Origin: Nocardioides sp. SYSU D00038
GTDB taxonomy: Bacteria; Actinomycetota; Actinomycetes; Propionibacteriales; Nocardioidaceae
NCBI RefSeq assembly: GCF_016924665.1
Contig: NZ_JAFFJT010000016.1
Coordinates: 124,001 to 188,000, forward strand
Length of the DNA stretch: 64,000 nucleotides
Reading direction: 5' to 3'
In this document: piece by piece, positions 44,573 to 53,364 of the stretch
Numbering within the stretch: the stretch's first letter is position 1
Layout: the number at the start of each line of letters is the position of its first letter
Translations under genes and position numbers: made by a program
Notes under the pieces: model-generated
Databases searched by the model: none
What the model was told of the DNA's origin: nothing
What the model saw: only the letters and a program-made list of their open reading frames with translations

Positions 44573-45040
44573 TCAGAGCGCGAGGGTGAGGAAGCGGCTG
44601 AACGGGTCGTCGACGTAGTCGGCGAACGGCCCGCACGGCTCGAACCCGAACCTGGCGTAGAGGGCGTGGGCGGCGTCGAACGCCGGCCCGGAGCCGGTCT
44701 CGAGCGAGAGCCGTGCGTAGCCGCGGTCGCGGGCGGTGTCGACGATCGTGGTGAGGAGCGCGGCCGCAACCCCGCGGCGCAGGTGACCGGGGGCGGTGCG
44801 CATCGACTTCACCTCCCCGTGGTCGGGGGCCAGCTCCTTGAGCGCGCCGCAGCCGGCCAGCTCCTCGCCCCACCAGGCCGACCAGAACGTCACCTCCGGC
44901 GAGCGCAGCCGGTCGGCGTCGAGGGCGTGCACGCTCTCGGGCGGCGAGGTCTCGTGCATCGAGGCGAGGTGCTGGGCCAGCAGCGCCCGGACCTCGGCCC
45001 CGGTCAGGTCGTCGACGACGACGTGCAGCGGCGTGCTCAC
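44573..45040 (-). CDS. GNAT-family N-acetyltransferase
   Basis: 155 residues with the GNAT acetyl-CoA motif GEVKSMRTAPGHLRRGVAAA and LSLETGSGPAFDAAHALYAR with FGFEPCGPF. A GTG start overlaps the transglutaminase stop (GTGA at 45037-45040), so it is translated with the alpha-E/transglutaminase genes. The substrate is unknown; coupling suggests acetylation of the product or a self-protection step of that system, which is inference. Confidence 0.88.
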   Translation of the reverse strand: MSTPLHVVVDDLTGAEVRALLAQHLASMHETSPPESVHALDADRLRSPEVTFWSAWWGEELAGCGALKELAPDHGEVKSMRTAPGHLRRGVAAALLTTIVDTARDRGYARLSLETGSGPAFDAAHALYARFGFEPCGPFADYVDDPFSRFLTLAL

Positions 45041-45933
45041 GGGCACGGCTCCTCTCGGTCGAGCGGGGAGACGTCGACCGACACGCGGAGCGTGCTGGTC
45101 GCGGCCTCGGTGAAGATCACACCCTTGACGGGCGGGACGTCGGCGTAGTCGCGCCCCCAGGCCACGGTCACGTGGCGGTCGGCGACGACCTGGTCGTTGG
45201 TGGGGTCGACCATCAGCCAGGTCTCCGAGCCCGGCACCCAGACCGCCACCCAGGCGTGGCTGGCGTCGGCCCCGACCACGCGCGAGCGGCCCGGCGCCGG
45301 CTCGGTCGCGAGGTAGCCCGAGACGTAGCGGGCGGCCACCCCGTGGCTGCGCAGGCAGGCCAGGGTGAGGTGGGCGAAGTCCTGGCACACGCCGGCGCGC
45401 CGGGCGAGGGTGTCGGCGACGGTGCTGGTCACGGTGGTGGCGGTCGCGTCGTAGTCGAAGTCACGGTTGACCCGGGCCACCAGGTCGAGCACCGCCTCGC
45501 CGAGCGGCCGGCCGGGGGCCAGCGAGGCCGCGGCGTAGTCGCGGGCGGTCGCCTCGTGGTCGACCAGCGCGGAGGCCAGCGCGAAGTCGGTGACCGCCCA
45601 GGCTCCTGGCGCGTGCGGCTCGGCCAGCGGCCGGGCGCGCTCCCACGGCCGGGCCAGCCCGGCGTCGTCGTACGCCGGCGGGTGCACGTCGACCACGCTC
45701 GTCGCCTCGACCACCAGCTCGGTGTGGGGCTCGACGACCTGGAAGTAGGTGACGGCGTTGCCGTAGTAGTCGCTGTCGTGCCCCAGGTCGAGCGGCTCCG
45801 GGGTCACCCGCACCTCGGTCGACTCCACGTGCTGCCACGGCAGCGCGCGCGGGCGCAGGTGACCGACGCCCACGCTGTCGGCGACCGGTGCGTCGTAGCC
45901 GTAGGTGGTGGTGTGGGCGACCCGGTACCTCAC
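45037..45933 (-). CDS. Transglutaminase-like cysteine peptidase with N-terminal beta domain
   Basis: 298 residues. An N-terminal bacterial transglutaminase-like beta domain (YRVAHTTTYGYDAPVADSVG) is followed by the papain-like core: catalytic Cys in RRAGVCQDFAHLTLACLRSH near residue 184, His in DASHAWVAVWVPG and Asp in MVDPTNDQ. It is the usual partner of alpha-E and circularly permuted ATP-grasp proteins, a conserved set thought to make and trim a peptide. The GTG start overlaps the fusion gene stop (GTGA at 45930-45933). Confidence 0.92.
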   Translation of the reverse strand: MRYRVAHTTTYGYDAPVADSVGVGHLRPRALPWQHVESTEVRVTPEPLDLGHDSDYYGNAVTYFQVVEPHTELVVEATSVVDVHPPAYDDAGLARPWERARPLAEPHAPGAWAVTDFALASALVDHEATARDYAAASLAPGRPLGEAVLDLVARVNRDFDYDATATTVTSTVADTLARRAGVCQDFAHLTLACLRSHGVAARYVSGYLATEPAPGRSRVVGADASHAWVAVWVPGSETWLMVDPTNDQVVADRHVTVAWGRDYADVPPVKGVIFTEAATSTLRVSVDVSPLDREEPCP

Positions 45934-48422
45934 GACCGCTCCCCCGGCCCGAGCTCGACGAGCGCCACCGAGTGCAGCGCGCGCGGGCCGGGACCGCTGG
46001 CCAGGTGGAGCTCGGCGACCGCGTCGGCGAGCCGCTGCAGGTTGGTCGACCCGGCCTCGAGGAACCGGGCCAGGTGGGGCCGGTCGGCACCACCGATCGC
46101 CACCAGCGAGGCGACGTCGGCGGCCGCGAGGTCCCGCTCGAGGTCGGCGACCAGGCGCTCGGGGCGGGTCGAGCCGGTCGAGGCCGGCAGCGCCGCGAGG
46201 TGCTGGCGGAGGTCGGCCAGGCAGGCGCGCACCGAGCGCGGGTTGTCGGCGTCGAGCAGCAGCAGCTCGACCACACCGCCCGGACGCACGTAGCCGCGGT
46301 AGCGGCGCCGGTGGGTCACCGCGCTCTCGGCCACCGCCAGCACCGCATCGAGCACCTGCCGGTCGGCGTCGAGCCCACGGCGCACGGTGGTGGTCGAGGC
46401 CAGCAGGTGGTGCACCTGGAGGGCGCGCTCCAGGCTGCGGCCGGCCCCGACGGCGTGCCAGCCGGCGTCGCGCATCATGCTCGCGGTCACGCCCTGCAGC
46501 GAGAGCACCGCGGTGAGCATCCGCCCGGCCGACTCGGCCACCTGGTGGGAGTGGTGCGACGCGACCAGCGCGGCCGCCGCGCGGTCGGTGGAGCCGACCG
46601 CCCGCCACACGTCGGGCGAGAGCTGGTCGCGCACGCCGGAGAGCGCGTCGCGCAGGCCGGCCAGCGCGTGTGCGGCCGAGCCCGGACGGTCGGCGTCGAG
46701 CAGCAGCGAGCGGAGCTCGGCGTCGAGGTCGTCGTGGCGACGGCCCGCCAGCCCGGCGAGGGCGTCGAGCAGGACGCCGAGGCTGGTGCCGCCGGCGGTG
46801 CGCGGACGGGTGCGGAAGTCCTCGGCCAGGGCGTGGGTCGCGAGCAGCAGGCGCAGCAGGTCCTCGGCGCGCTCGGCGTAGCGGCCGACCCAGAACATGT
46901 CCTCGAGGATGCGCGGCACCACCACGTCGACCGCTCGCGCGCTGGTGGTCGGCAGCACGTCGGCGAGCCCCTGGTCGGGGTCGCCCGCGTTCGCCTTGAG
47001 CACCCAGACGTCCTTGCTCGCCGGGCTCCGCGGGTCGACGACCGTGGCCAGGCCGCCGACGAGCGGTCGGTACGCCGCGCCGTAGCGCAGCGTGAACGTC
47101 CGCAGCGTCACCGGGCGGGGGGTCGCGGCGCCGGACGCGCGGCCGGTCTCGCCCCAGGTCGGCGCCTGCGACAGCGGGAGCCGCTCCTGGCCGACGAAGA
47201 GGTGCGGCTCGGCGAGCACCCGCTCGCGCAGCGCAACCCGCGACTCCCCGGCCGGCCGGGGCCGCCCGTCGATGGTGCGGACGTCGAGGGCGTCGAGGTG
47301 GTCGAGCACGTGCGCCCGGCCCGCGGGGTCGCCGCACCACCAGGTCGGCACCGACGGCAGCCGCAGCTGCTCGCCGAGCAGCACCTCGCAGGCGGCGGGC
47401 AGGTAGGGCAGCAGCCCGGGGTTCTCCAGCACGCCCGCGCCGAGCCCGTTGACCACGCGCACCCGTCCGCGCCGCACCGCCTCGGCGAGCCCGGCCACCC
47501 CGAGCCGGGAGTCGCCGCGCAGCTCCAGCGGGTCGCTCCACGCGGCGTCGACGCGGCGCAGCACCACGTCGACGCGCTCGAGGCGGCCGACCACCTTCAT
47601 CCACAGCCAGCCGTCGCGCACCACCAGGTCGCTGCCGTGCACCAGGGGGAAGCCGAGGGCGGAGGCCAGGAACGCCTGGTCGTACGCCGTCTCGGAGTGG
47701 GTGCCCGGGGTCAGCACCACGACCCGCGGGTCGGCGAGGTCGGCGGGTGCCGACTGCAGCAGGGCCGAGCGCAGCGCCCACAGGTACGGCTCCGCCCGGT
47801 GCAGCCCCGCGCGGCGGTAGAGCTCGGGCAGCACCCGGCTGACCACCCGGCGGTTCTCCACCGCCCAGCCCAGCCCCGACGGGGCCTGGGCCCGGTCGCC
47901 CAGCACCCGCCAGGCCCCGTCGTGGTCACGGCCCAGGTCGGTCGCGGTCAGCAGCAGCGGGCGCGGGTCGACGGCGCTGGCGCGGGCGACCACCCGGGTG
48001 AAGCCGGGGTGCGCCAGCACGACGGGCGCCGGGACCACGCCCTCGGCGAGCAGCCGCTGCTCGCCGTAGAGGTCGACCAGGAGGGCGTTGAGCAGCTCGG
48101 CCCGCTGGGCGAGGCCGACCTCGAGCGGCGCCCACGACTCGGCGTCGACCACCAGCGGCACCGGGTCGAGGCGCCACGGCTCGACCCGCCCGCCGGGGAG
48201 GGTGCGGGTCACGCCGTCGTCGGCGAGGAGGGAGGTGATGTCGCCGTCGACCCGGCGCAGGTCGGCGGCGGTCAGCGCCACCGCGGTCTCGGCCAGCCCG
48301 CGCCAGGCCGGCCGCAGCGAGCCGTCGGGGCCGACCACCTCGTCGTGGCGCTGCACCTCCGGCGCCCCGCCCGGTAGCGGCGGCTGGCTCAGCGTCGCGA
48401 CGTAGTCGCGCAGCACGGTCAC
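45930..48422 (-). CDS. Fusion of circularly permuted ATP-grasp and alpha-E proteins
   Basis: This 830-residue protein joins two proteins that are often separate. Residues about 1-495 are a circularly permuted ATP-grasp type 2 domain (RPLLLTATDLGRDHDGAWRV, VVVLTPGTHSETAYDQAFLA, VNGLGAGVLENPGLLPYLPA). From about 500 an alpha-E domain begins (LEDMFWVGRYAERAEDLLRL) with helices to the end. It heads a three-gene overlapping operon with the transglutaminase and GNAT genes. A peptide-bond-forming role is proposed for the family; no product is established. The GTG at 48422 is supported by the N-terminal MTVLRDYVATL match. Confidence 0.92.
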   Translation of the reverse strand: MTVLRDYVATLSQPPLPGGAPEVQRHDEVVGPDGSLRPAWRGLAETAVALTAADLRRVDGDITSLLADDGVTRTLPGGRVEPWRLDPVPLVVDAESWAPLEVGLAQRAELLNALLVDLYGEQRLLAEGVVPAPVVLAHPGFTRVVARASAVDPRPLLLTATDLGRDHDGAWRVLGDRAQAPSGLGWAVENRRVVSRVLPELYRRAGLHRAEPYLWALRSALLQSAPADLADPRVVVLTPGTHSETAYDQAFLASALGFPLVHGSDLVVRDGWLWMKVVGRLERVDVVLRRVDAAWSDPLELRGDSRLGVAGLAEAVRRGRVRVVNGLGAGVLENPGLLPYLPAACEVLLGEQLRLPSVPTWWCGDPAGRAHVLDHLDALDVRTIDGRPRPAGESRVALRERVLAEPHLFVGQERLPLSQAPTWGETGRASGAATPRPVTLRTFTLRYGAAYRPLVGGLATVVDPRSPASKDVWVLKANAGDPDQGLADVLPTTSARAVDVVVPRILEDMFWVGRYAERAEDLLRLLLATHALAEDFRTRPRTAGGTSLGVLLDALAGLAGRRHDDLDAELRSLLLDADRPGSAAHALAGLRDALSGVRDQLSPDVWRAVGSTDRAAAALVASHHSHQVAESAGRMLTAVLSLQGVTASMMRDAGWHAVGAGRSLERALQVHHLLASTTTVRRGLDADRQVLDAVLAVAESAVTHRRRYRGYVRPGGVVELLLLDADNPRSVRACLADLRQHLAALPASTGSTRPERLVADLERDLAAADVASLVAIGGADRPHLARFLEAGSTNLQRLADAVAELHLASGPGPRALHSVALVELGPGERS

Positions 48423-48470
48423 GACTCGGCGCTCCGGGTCTGCTTCGGGTCCGGGGGGGCGCGGGGCGGG

Positions 48471-48758
48471 TCAGGCCCCGGGCACGATCCGCAGGTCGCG
48501 CACCGCCCCGCCGTCGAGCGCGGCGAGCGCGGCGGCGTAGGCCTCGCCGTCGTGGGCGGCGACCGCGGCCTCGACCGAGGGGAACTCGATCACCACGGTG
48601 CGGGTGGCCCGGCCGGCCTCGTAGACCTGCTCCGGCAGCCCGCGGGCGAGGAAGCGGCCGCCGGCCCCGGTGAGCGCGGGGGCGGCCAGCTCGGCGTAGG
48701 CGCGGAGCTTCTCCTCGTCGGTGACCTCGACGTAGGTGCTGATCCAGTAGGCAGGCAT
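48471..48758 (-). CDS. DUF1330 family protein
   Basis: The 95-residue protein has the compact ferredoxin-like pattern of DUF1330: AYWISTYVEVTDEEKLRAYA, GGRFLARG, RTVVIEFPSVEAAVAAHDGE. Biochemical function is unknown. The ATG at 48758 is preferred over an upstream frame start because CACGAT (48765-48770 on this strand) ends 6 bases before it. It lies 48 bases upstream of the ATP-grasp/alpha-E gene on the same strand and could be co-transcribed with it. Confidence 0.82.
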   Translation of the reverse strand: MPAYWISTYVEVTDEEKLRAYAELAAPALTGAGGRFLARGLPEQVYEAGRATRTVVIEFPSVEAAVAAHDGEAYAAALAALDGGAVRDLRIVPGA

Positions 48759-48841
48759 GGGCACATCGTGCCGCACCCGGCCCGGTCGCGGAGGGGCGGT
48801 TCGCGATAGGTTCGCGCTGCCCCGCCGAAGGAGCCCGCCCG

Positions 48842-50419
48842 ATGCTGCCCACCCCCGAACAGCGCGTCTTCGGGTCGTGGCTGCTCGGGCCGGCCGACCA
48901 GACCGGGCAGCGGCTGCGGGTGCGCGTGCAGACGCTGCTGACGGTGATGATCACGCTCACCAACATCATCGGCGCGGTCGTGGTGCTGCTGATCTCGCTG
49001 TTCGTCGACCCCAACCCGATCGCCGACGACGACCTCGAGCTGGCGCTGGCGATCTCGGTGCCGGTCTACGTCGTGGTGGCGGTCGTCGTCGGCACGGTGT
49101 GGGGCACCACCACCTCGCTGCGGGCGATGCGCTGGGCGGTCGACGGCAGCGAGCCCACCGACGAGGAGCGGCGCACGGTGCTGCGGGTGCCGTGGCGGCT
49201 GACCCGGATCTCGGCCGGCTTCTGGTTCCTCGCGGCCGCGATCTTCGGGACCCTGAGCCTGGTCTTCCAGCCGGAGCGCGCGATCCCGAGCGCCTACACG
49301 GTCGCCCTCGCCGGTGTGGTGGTGGGCGGGATCGCCTACCTGCTCTCGGAGTTCGCGCTCCGCCCGATCGCTGCCCGGGCGCTGGCCGGCGGCACCCCCG
49401 ACCAGACCGACGGCTTTGGCCTGCGCCCGCGGATGGTCCTCTTCTGGGTAGTCGGCACCGCCGTCCCCGTGCTCGGCCTGATGACCTCGGCGCTCTTCGC
49501 GCTCACCGTCCGCGACGTCAGCTCCACCCGGCTCGCCGTGGTGATGCTGACCATCGGCGGGATCGTGCTGCTCTTCGGCTGGTTCATCACCTGGCTCAAC
49601 GCCCGCGCGGTCGTGGCGCCCATCGAGTCGGTGCGCGACGCGCTGCAGAAGGTGCAGGACGGCGACTACGGCGTCACCGTGCCCGTCTACGACGGCACCG
49701 AGCTCGGCATGCTCCAGGCCGGGTTCAACGACATGTCCACCGGGCTGGCCGAGCGCGAGCGGCTGCGCGACCTGTTCGGCCGCCACGTCGGCCACGAGGT
49801 AGCTGCCGCGGCGGCCGACAGCGACGTCCGGCTCGGGGGCGAGGCCCGCGAGGTCAGCGTGCTGTTCGTCGACATCGTCGGCTCCACCGGCTACGCCGCC
49901 CACCACGACCCCGCCAAGGTCGTCTCGGTGCTCAACGAGTTCTTCGCGGTGGTGGTCGACGCGGTCGACGAGCAGCACGGGCTGGTCAACAAGTTCGTCG
50001 GCGACGCCGCGCTCGCGATCTTCGGCGCGCCCGTCGAGCAGCCCGACCACGCCACCCGCGCACTGGCCGCGGCCCGCGTCATGGCCCGCAACCTGGCCGA
50101 GCAGGTGCCCGACGTCGCCGCCGGCATCGGCGTCGCCACCGGCTGGGCGGTGGCGGGCTACGTCGGCGACGAGTCGCGCTACGAGTACACCGTGATCGGC
50201 GACGCGGTGAACTCCGCCTCCCGCCTCACCGACCTGGCGAAGGAGGCTCCCGGCCGGGTGCTGGTCGCGGCCACCACGGTCGAGGCCGCCGACGCCGAGC
50301 AGGCCCGGCACTGGCGCGCCCACGACGACGTGGTGCTGCGCGGCCGGGACGAGGCCACCCGCACCTGCGTGCTCGCCGAGCTCCCCGCCGAGCCGGCCAC
50401 CAGCGAGCCGGGTCAGTAG
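48842..50419 (+). CDS. Adenylate cyclase with membrane domain and HAMP linker
   Basis: The 525-residue protein has about six N-terminal helices (TLLTVMITLTNIIGAVVVLL first). A HAMP domain follows near residues 255-310 (VVAPIESVRDALQKVQDGDY), then a class III cyclase domain with FVDIVGSTGYAAH (metal Asp), LVNKFVGDAALAIFG (Lys and second Asp) and YTVIGDAVNSASRL (Asn, Arg). This layout matches the mycobacterial Rv1318c/Rv3645 group. GAAGGAG lies 8 bases before the ATG. It overlaps the convergent aldo/keto reductase gene by 7 bases. Confidence 0.93.
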   Translation: MLPTPEQRVFGSWLLGPADQTGQRLRVRVQTLLTVMITLTNIIGAVVVLLISLFVDPNPIADDDLELALAISVPVYVVVAVVVGTVWGTTTSLRAMRWAVDGSEPTDEERRTVLRVPWRLTRISAGFWFLAAAIFGTLSLVFQPERAIPSAYTVALAGVVVGGIAYLLSEFALRPIAARALAGGTPDQTDGFGLRPRMVLFWVVGTAVPVLGLMTSALFALTVRDVSSTRLAVVMLTIGGIVLLFGWFITWLNARAVVAPIESVRDALQKVQDGDYGVTVPVYDGTELGMLQAGFNDMSTGLAERERLRDLFGRHVGHEVAAAAADSDVRLGGEAREVSVLFVDIVGSTGYAAHHDPAKVVSVLNEFFAVVVDAVDEQHGLVNKFVGDAALAIFGAPVEQPDHATRALAAARVMARNLAEQVPDVAAGIGVATGWAVAGYVGDESRYEYTVIGDAVNSASRLTDLAKEAPGRVLVAATTVEAADAEQARHWRAHDDVVLRGRDEATRTCVLAELPAEPATSEPGQ

Positions 50420-51393
50420 CGGGCGCCGGCCACCTGGGCCGCCAGCGTGTCGAGCCGGGACAGCTCGGCCTGGTCGAGCACCAGCCCGACGGCACCGGCG
50501 TTCTGCTCCAGGTACGAGGGGCGCTTGGTGCCCGGGATCGGCACGACCGCGAGCCCGTCGTCGGCCTGCGCGTGCACCCAGGCCAGCGCGACCTGGCCGG
50601 GCAGCGCGCCGCGGGCGGCGGCGACGTCGCGGACCTCGTCGACCAAGGCCTGGTTGACCGCCAGGTTGGCCGCGGAGAAGCGGGGCAGCCGGGTGCGGGA
50701 GTCGCCCGCGCCGAAGGTCTGGCTCGACACCGTGCCGGTGAGGAAGCCGCGGCCCAGTGGCGAGAACGGCACCAGGCCGACGCCGAGGCGGCGCGCGGCC
50801 GGCACGACCGACTCCTCCACGCCGCGCTCCCACAGCGACCACTCGCTCTGCACCGCGGTGATCGGGTGCACGGCGCAGGCCCGCTCGAGCTCGTCGGCGG
50901 TCACCTCCGAGAGGCCGAGGTGGCGCACCTTGCCGGCCGCGACCAGCTCGGCCATCGCACCCACCGTCTCCTCGACCGGCACCTCGGGGTCGACCCGGTG
51001 GAGGTAGTAGAGGTCGACGTGGTCGACGCCGAGCCGCTGCAGCGAGGCGTCGCAGGCCGACCGCACGTACGCCGGCGACCCGTCGAGCTCGAAGCGGATC
51101 GCCCCCTCGCGCGCGATGCCCCTGATGCCGACCTTGGTGGCCAGCTGCACCCGGTCGCGGCGGCCCACGAGCGCCTTCGCGAGCAGCCGCTCGTTGGCGC
51201 CGAAGCCGCCCGGGCCGGCGTCGCCGTAGACGTCGGCGGTGTCCCAGAACGTGACGCCGAGGTCGAGCGCGCGGTCGAGGGTGGCGTAGGAGGTGGCGTC
51301 GTCGGCGACGCCGTAGGACTGGCTCATCCCCATGCACCCCAGCCCCTGGGCCGAGACGACGAGACCCTGGCTGCCGAGGGCGACGGTGTGCAT
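50413..51393 (-). CDS. Aldo/keto reductase
   Basis: 326 residues with the barrel signature LGVTFWDTADVYGDAGPGGF (Asp and Tyr of the catalytic tetrad), LATKVG (Lys), VDLYYLHRVDPEVP (His) and AWVHAQADDGLAVVPIPGTK (cofactor site). Such enzymes reduce carbonyls with NADPH; this branch resembles the YghZ/perakine reductase-like group. It follows the MFS gene by 9 bases on the same strand, so it is likely under the same HxlR-type control. Confidence 0.92.
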   Translation of the reverse strand: MHTVALGSQGLVVSAQGLGCMGMSQSYGVADDATSYATLDRALDLGVTFWDTADVYGDAGPGGFGANERLLAKALVGRRDRVQLATKVGIRGIAREGAIRFELDGSPAYVRSACDASLQRLGVDHVDLYYLHRVDPEVPVEETVGAMAELVAAGKVRHLGLSEVTADELERACAVHPITAVQSEWSLWERGVEESVVPAARRLGVGLVPFSPLGRGFLTGTVSSQTFGAGDSRTRLPRFSAANLAVNQALVDEVRDVAAARGALPGQVALAWVHAQADDGLAVVPIPGTKRPSYLEQNAGAVGLVLDQAELSRLDTLAAQVAGARY

Positions 51394-51402
51394 GCCCCGA
51401 AA

Positions 51403-52815
51403 CTAGCCGACCGGCACGGCTCCCGGCCGGGTCGCGCGGGTGCGCATCCCGGTCGCGGCCGCGGCCGCCGCCACCAGCACCACCGCTGCGACCACCCAGG
51501 TCTGCCGGAACCCGTCGACGGCAGGCACACCCACCGCGTCGCCCACGAGCGCGAACAGCACGCTGACGCCGACCACGAATCCGAGCTGGCGGGCCATCGT
51601 CACCACGCCGCTGCCGGTGGCGGCCATCGACGGCGGCAGGTCGTGGGTCGAGCCGGCCATCAGGTTCGGCAGCGCGAGGCCGACACCGATCCCGCCGACC
51701 ACCCAGGCGGGCAGGTACGCCGTGGCGTACGCCGGCGACTCGCCCATGCCGGCCGCGGCCACCAGGCAGCCCAGCGCGCAGACCAGCGACCCGGCCGTGA
51801 CCAGCCGGCTCGGCGAGGCGGTGGGCAGCACCCGCTGCACCACGGCAGCGGTCAGCGGCACCAGGAGCGGGCCGACCGCGACCGCGAGCCCGGCGCGGAG
51901 CACGCCGTAGCCCCACACCTGCTGGAGCCACAGCACGCCCACGAGCAGGTTCGCGGCGAAGCTGACGTTGAACAGCAGCATCGCCAGCACCGACCAGCGG
52001 AAGGTGCGCACCCGCAGCAGCGCCGGGTCGATCACCGGGGTGTGGTGGCGCGCCGAGCGCCGGGCGAACGCCAGCGCCAGCACGACGGCACCGGCCAGGG
52101 CTGCCCAGGTGGCGCCCGCCGACCAGCCCCACTCGTGGCTCTTGACCAGGCCCAGGGCGAGCAGGCCGGCCGACCCGGCCACCAGGGCGGCGCCCACCAG
52201 ATCCGGGGTCGGGGCGTCGTCGGCCACCCGGTCGTCGGCGACCGCGCGCACGGCGACGAGCAGCATCGCGACCCCCACGGGCACGTTGATGAGGAAGACC
52301 CAGCGCCACGACAGCTCGGTGAGCAGGCCCCCGACGGTGGGCCCGATGGCGGCCGCGACGGCGCCGACGGCCGCCCACACCCGGACGCCGACCAGGCGCC
52401 GCTCGGGCGGCAGGGCGGCCAGCAGGATGCCGAGGCTGGTCGGGGTCATCGCCGCCGCGCCGACCGCCTGCGCGGCCCGGAACCCGACGAGCACCCACAC
52501 GTCGCCGCTCAGCGCGCAGGCCGCGCTCGCGAGGGTGAAGACGGCGACGCCGAGCAGGAAGAGCCGCCGGCGGCCGTAGCGGTCGGCGAGCCGGCCGAAC
52601 GGGACCAGCAGCGCCGCGACCACGACGGCGTAGGCGTTGAGCACCCAGCTGAGGTCGCCGGCGGTCGGGCCGCCCGGGCTGCCAACCCCCAGGTCGCGAC
52701 CGATCTCGTCGAAGGCGACGTTGACCACGAACAGGTCGAGGCTGGAGAGGAACGCGGCGCCGACGGTGACGAGGAGAACCGCCCGCACCGCCGCCGGCTG
52801 GCTCTGGGTTGGCAT
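51403..52815 (-). CDS. MFS exporter, DHA2 type
   Basis: 470 residues, mostly membrane helices, with LLVPFGRLADRYGRRRLFLL (loop 2-3 motif A) and GPTVGGLLTELSWRWVFLINVPVG (motif C). An N-terminal FLSSLDLFVVNVAFDEIG contains the D1 residues typical of drug exporters. The substrate is unknown. The start codon itself forms part of a 9-base inverted repeat (52813-52842) shared with the divergent HxlR gene. An aldo/keto reductase gene follows, suggesting an export-and-detoxify unit. Confidence 0.88.
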   Translation of the reverse strand: MPTQSQPAAVRAVLLVTVGAAFLSSLDLFVVNVAFDEIGRDLGVGSPGGPTAGDLSWVLNAYAVVVAALLVPFGRLADRYGRRRLFLLGVAVFTLASAACALSGDVWVLVGFRAAQAVGAAAMTPTSLGILLAALPPERRLVGVRVWAAVGAVAAAIGPTVGGLLTELSWRWVFLINVPVGVAMLLVAVRAVADDRVADDAPTPDLVGAALVAGSAGLLALGLVKSHEWGWSAGATWAALAGAVVLALAFARRSARHHTPVIDPALLRVRTFRWSVLAMLLFNVSFAANLLVGVLWLQQVWGYGVLRAGLAVAVGPLLVPLTAAVVQRVLPTASPSRLVTAGSLVCALGCLVAAAGMGESPAYATAYLPAWVVGGIGVGLALPNLMAGSTHDLPPSMAATGSGVVTMARQLGFVVGVSVLFALVGDAVGVPAVDGFRQTWVVAAVVLVAAAAAATGMRTRATRPGAVPVG

Positions 52816-52842
52816 AGCCAGGCAGGCTAGCGTCTGGCTATG
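52813..52842. promoter_or_regulatory. Perfect 9-base inverted repeat, probable HxlR operator
   Basis: CATAGCCAG (52813-52821) and CTGGCTATG (52834-52842) with a 12-base spacer containing AGGCTAGCGT. The left arm includes the ATG of the MFS gene. The repeat spans the presumed MFS -10 (TAGCCT) and lies upstream of the HxlR promoter, so occupancy would control the exporter and possibly the regulator. Confidence 0.7.
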
Positions 52843-52874
52843 GGATCGGCAAGCCAGGGGCGTAGACTGGCGCC

Positions 52875-53336
52875 ATGCCCCTGCGCCTCGCCGGACGTCT
52901 CCCCCGCCGCCGCGGACCCGTCGGCGACGCCTGCCCGATCGACCGCACCCTCCAGGTGGTCGGCACCCGGTCGGCGTTCCTGCTGCTGCGCGAGGCGTTC
53001 TACGGCGCCACCCGGTTCGACGACCTGGTGCGGCTGACCGGGTTCACCGAGGCGGTTGCGGCCTCCCGGCTCAAGGAGCTGGTTGGCGCCGGGCTGCTGG
53101 AGCGCCGGCCCTACCGCGAGCCGGGCCAGCGCACCCGCCAGGAGTACGTGCTCACCGACCGCGGCCGCGACCTGCTGCCGGTGCTCGTCGCGCTGGGCGA
53201 GTGGAGCCGCACCCACTCCCCCGAGCTGGGCGGGCCCACGCTGAGCCACGACGGCTGCGAGGCCGACGTGCGGCTGACCCTGCGTTGCGCCGCCGGCCAC
53301 GACGTCACCGAGGACGAGCTGGTCGTCACCGGCTGA
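52875..53336 (+). CDS. HxlR-family winged-helix regulator
   Basis: 153 residues with the HxlR core: CPIDRTLQVVGTRSAFLLLR (Cys near residue 21), TRFDDLVRLTGFTEAVAASR (recognition helix), LKELVGAGLLERRPYREPGQ and YVLTDRGRDLLPVLVALGEW. A C-terminal tail adds two cysteines (DGCEADVRLTLRCAAGHD), which with the N-terminal Cys could sense oxidants or electrophiles. TAGACT (52863-52868) ends 6 bases before the ATG. It diverges from the MFS exporter gene. Confidence 0.9.
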   Translation: MPLRLAGRLPRRRGPVGDACPIDRTLQVVGTRSAFLLLREAFYGATRFDDLVRLTGFTEAVAASRLKELVGAGLLERRPYREPGQRTRQEYVLTDRGRDLLPVLVALGEWSRTHSPELGGPTLSHDGCEADVRLTLRCAAGHDVTEDELVVTG

Positions 53337-53364
53337 CCGCGCGGCCGCCCGCGACCGGGTCAGC
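53332..53364. terminator. Inverted repeat over the stop codons of convergent genes
   Basis: GCTGACC (53332-53338) and GGTCAGC (53358-53364) enclose a GC-rich core (CGCG...CGCG). The arms contain the TGA of the HxlR gene and the stop of the aminotransferase gene on the other strand, a layout that suits a two-way terminator. Confidence 0.45.

Noticed and set aside
48757..52830. A 1357-residue plus-strand open frame
   Set aside because: It overlaps the adenylate cyclase in another frame and runs antisense to two clear genes; no family match.
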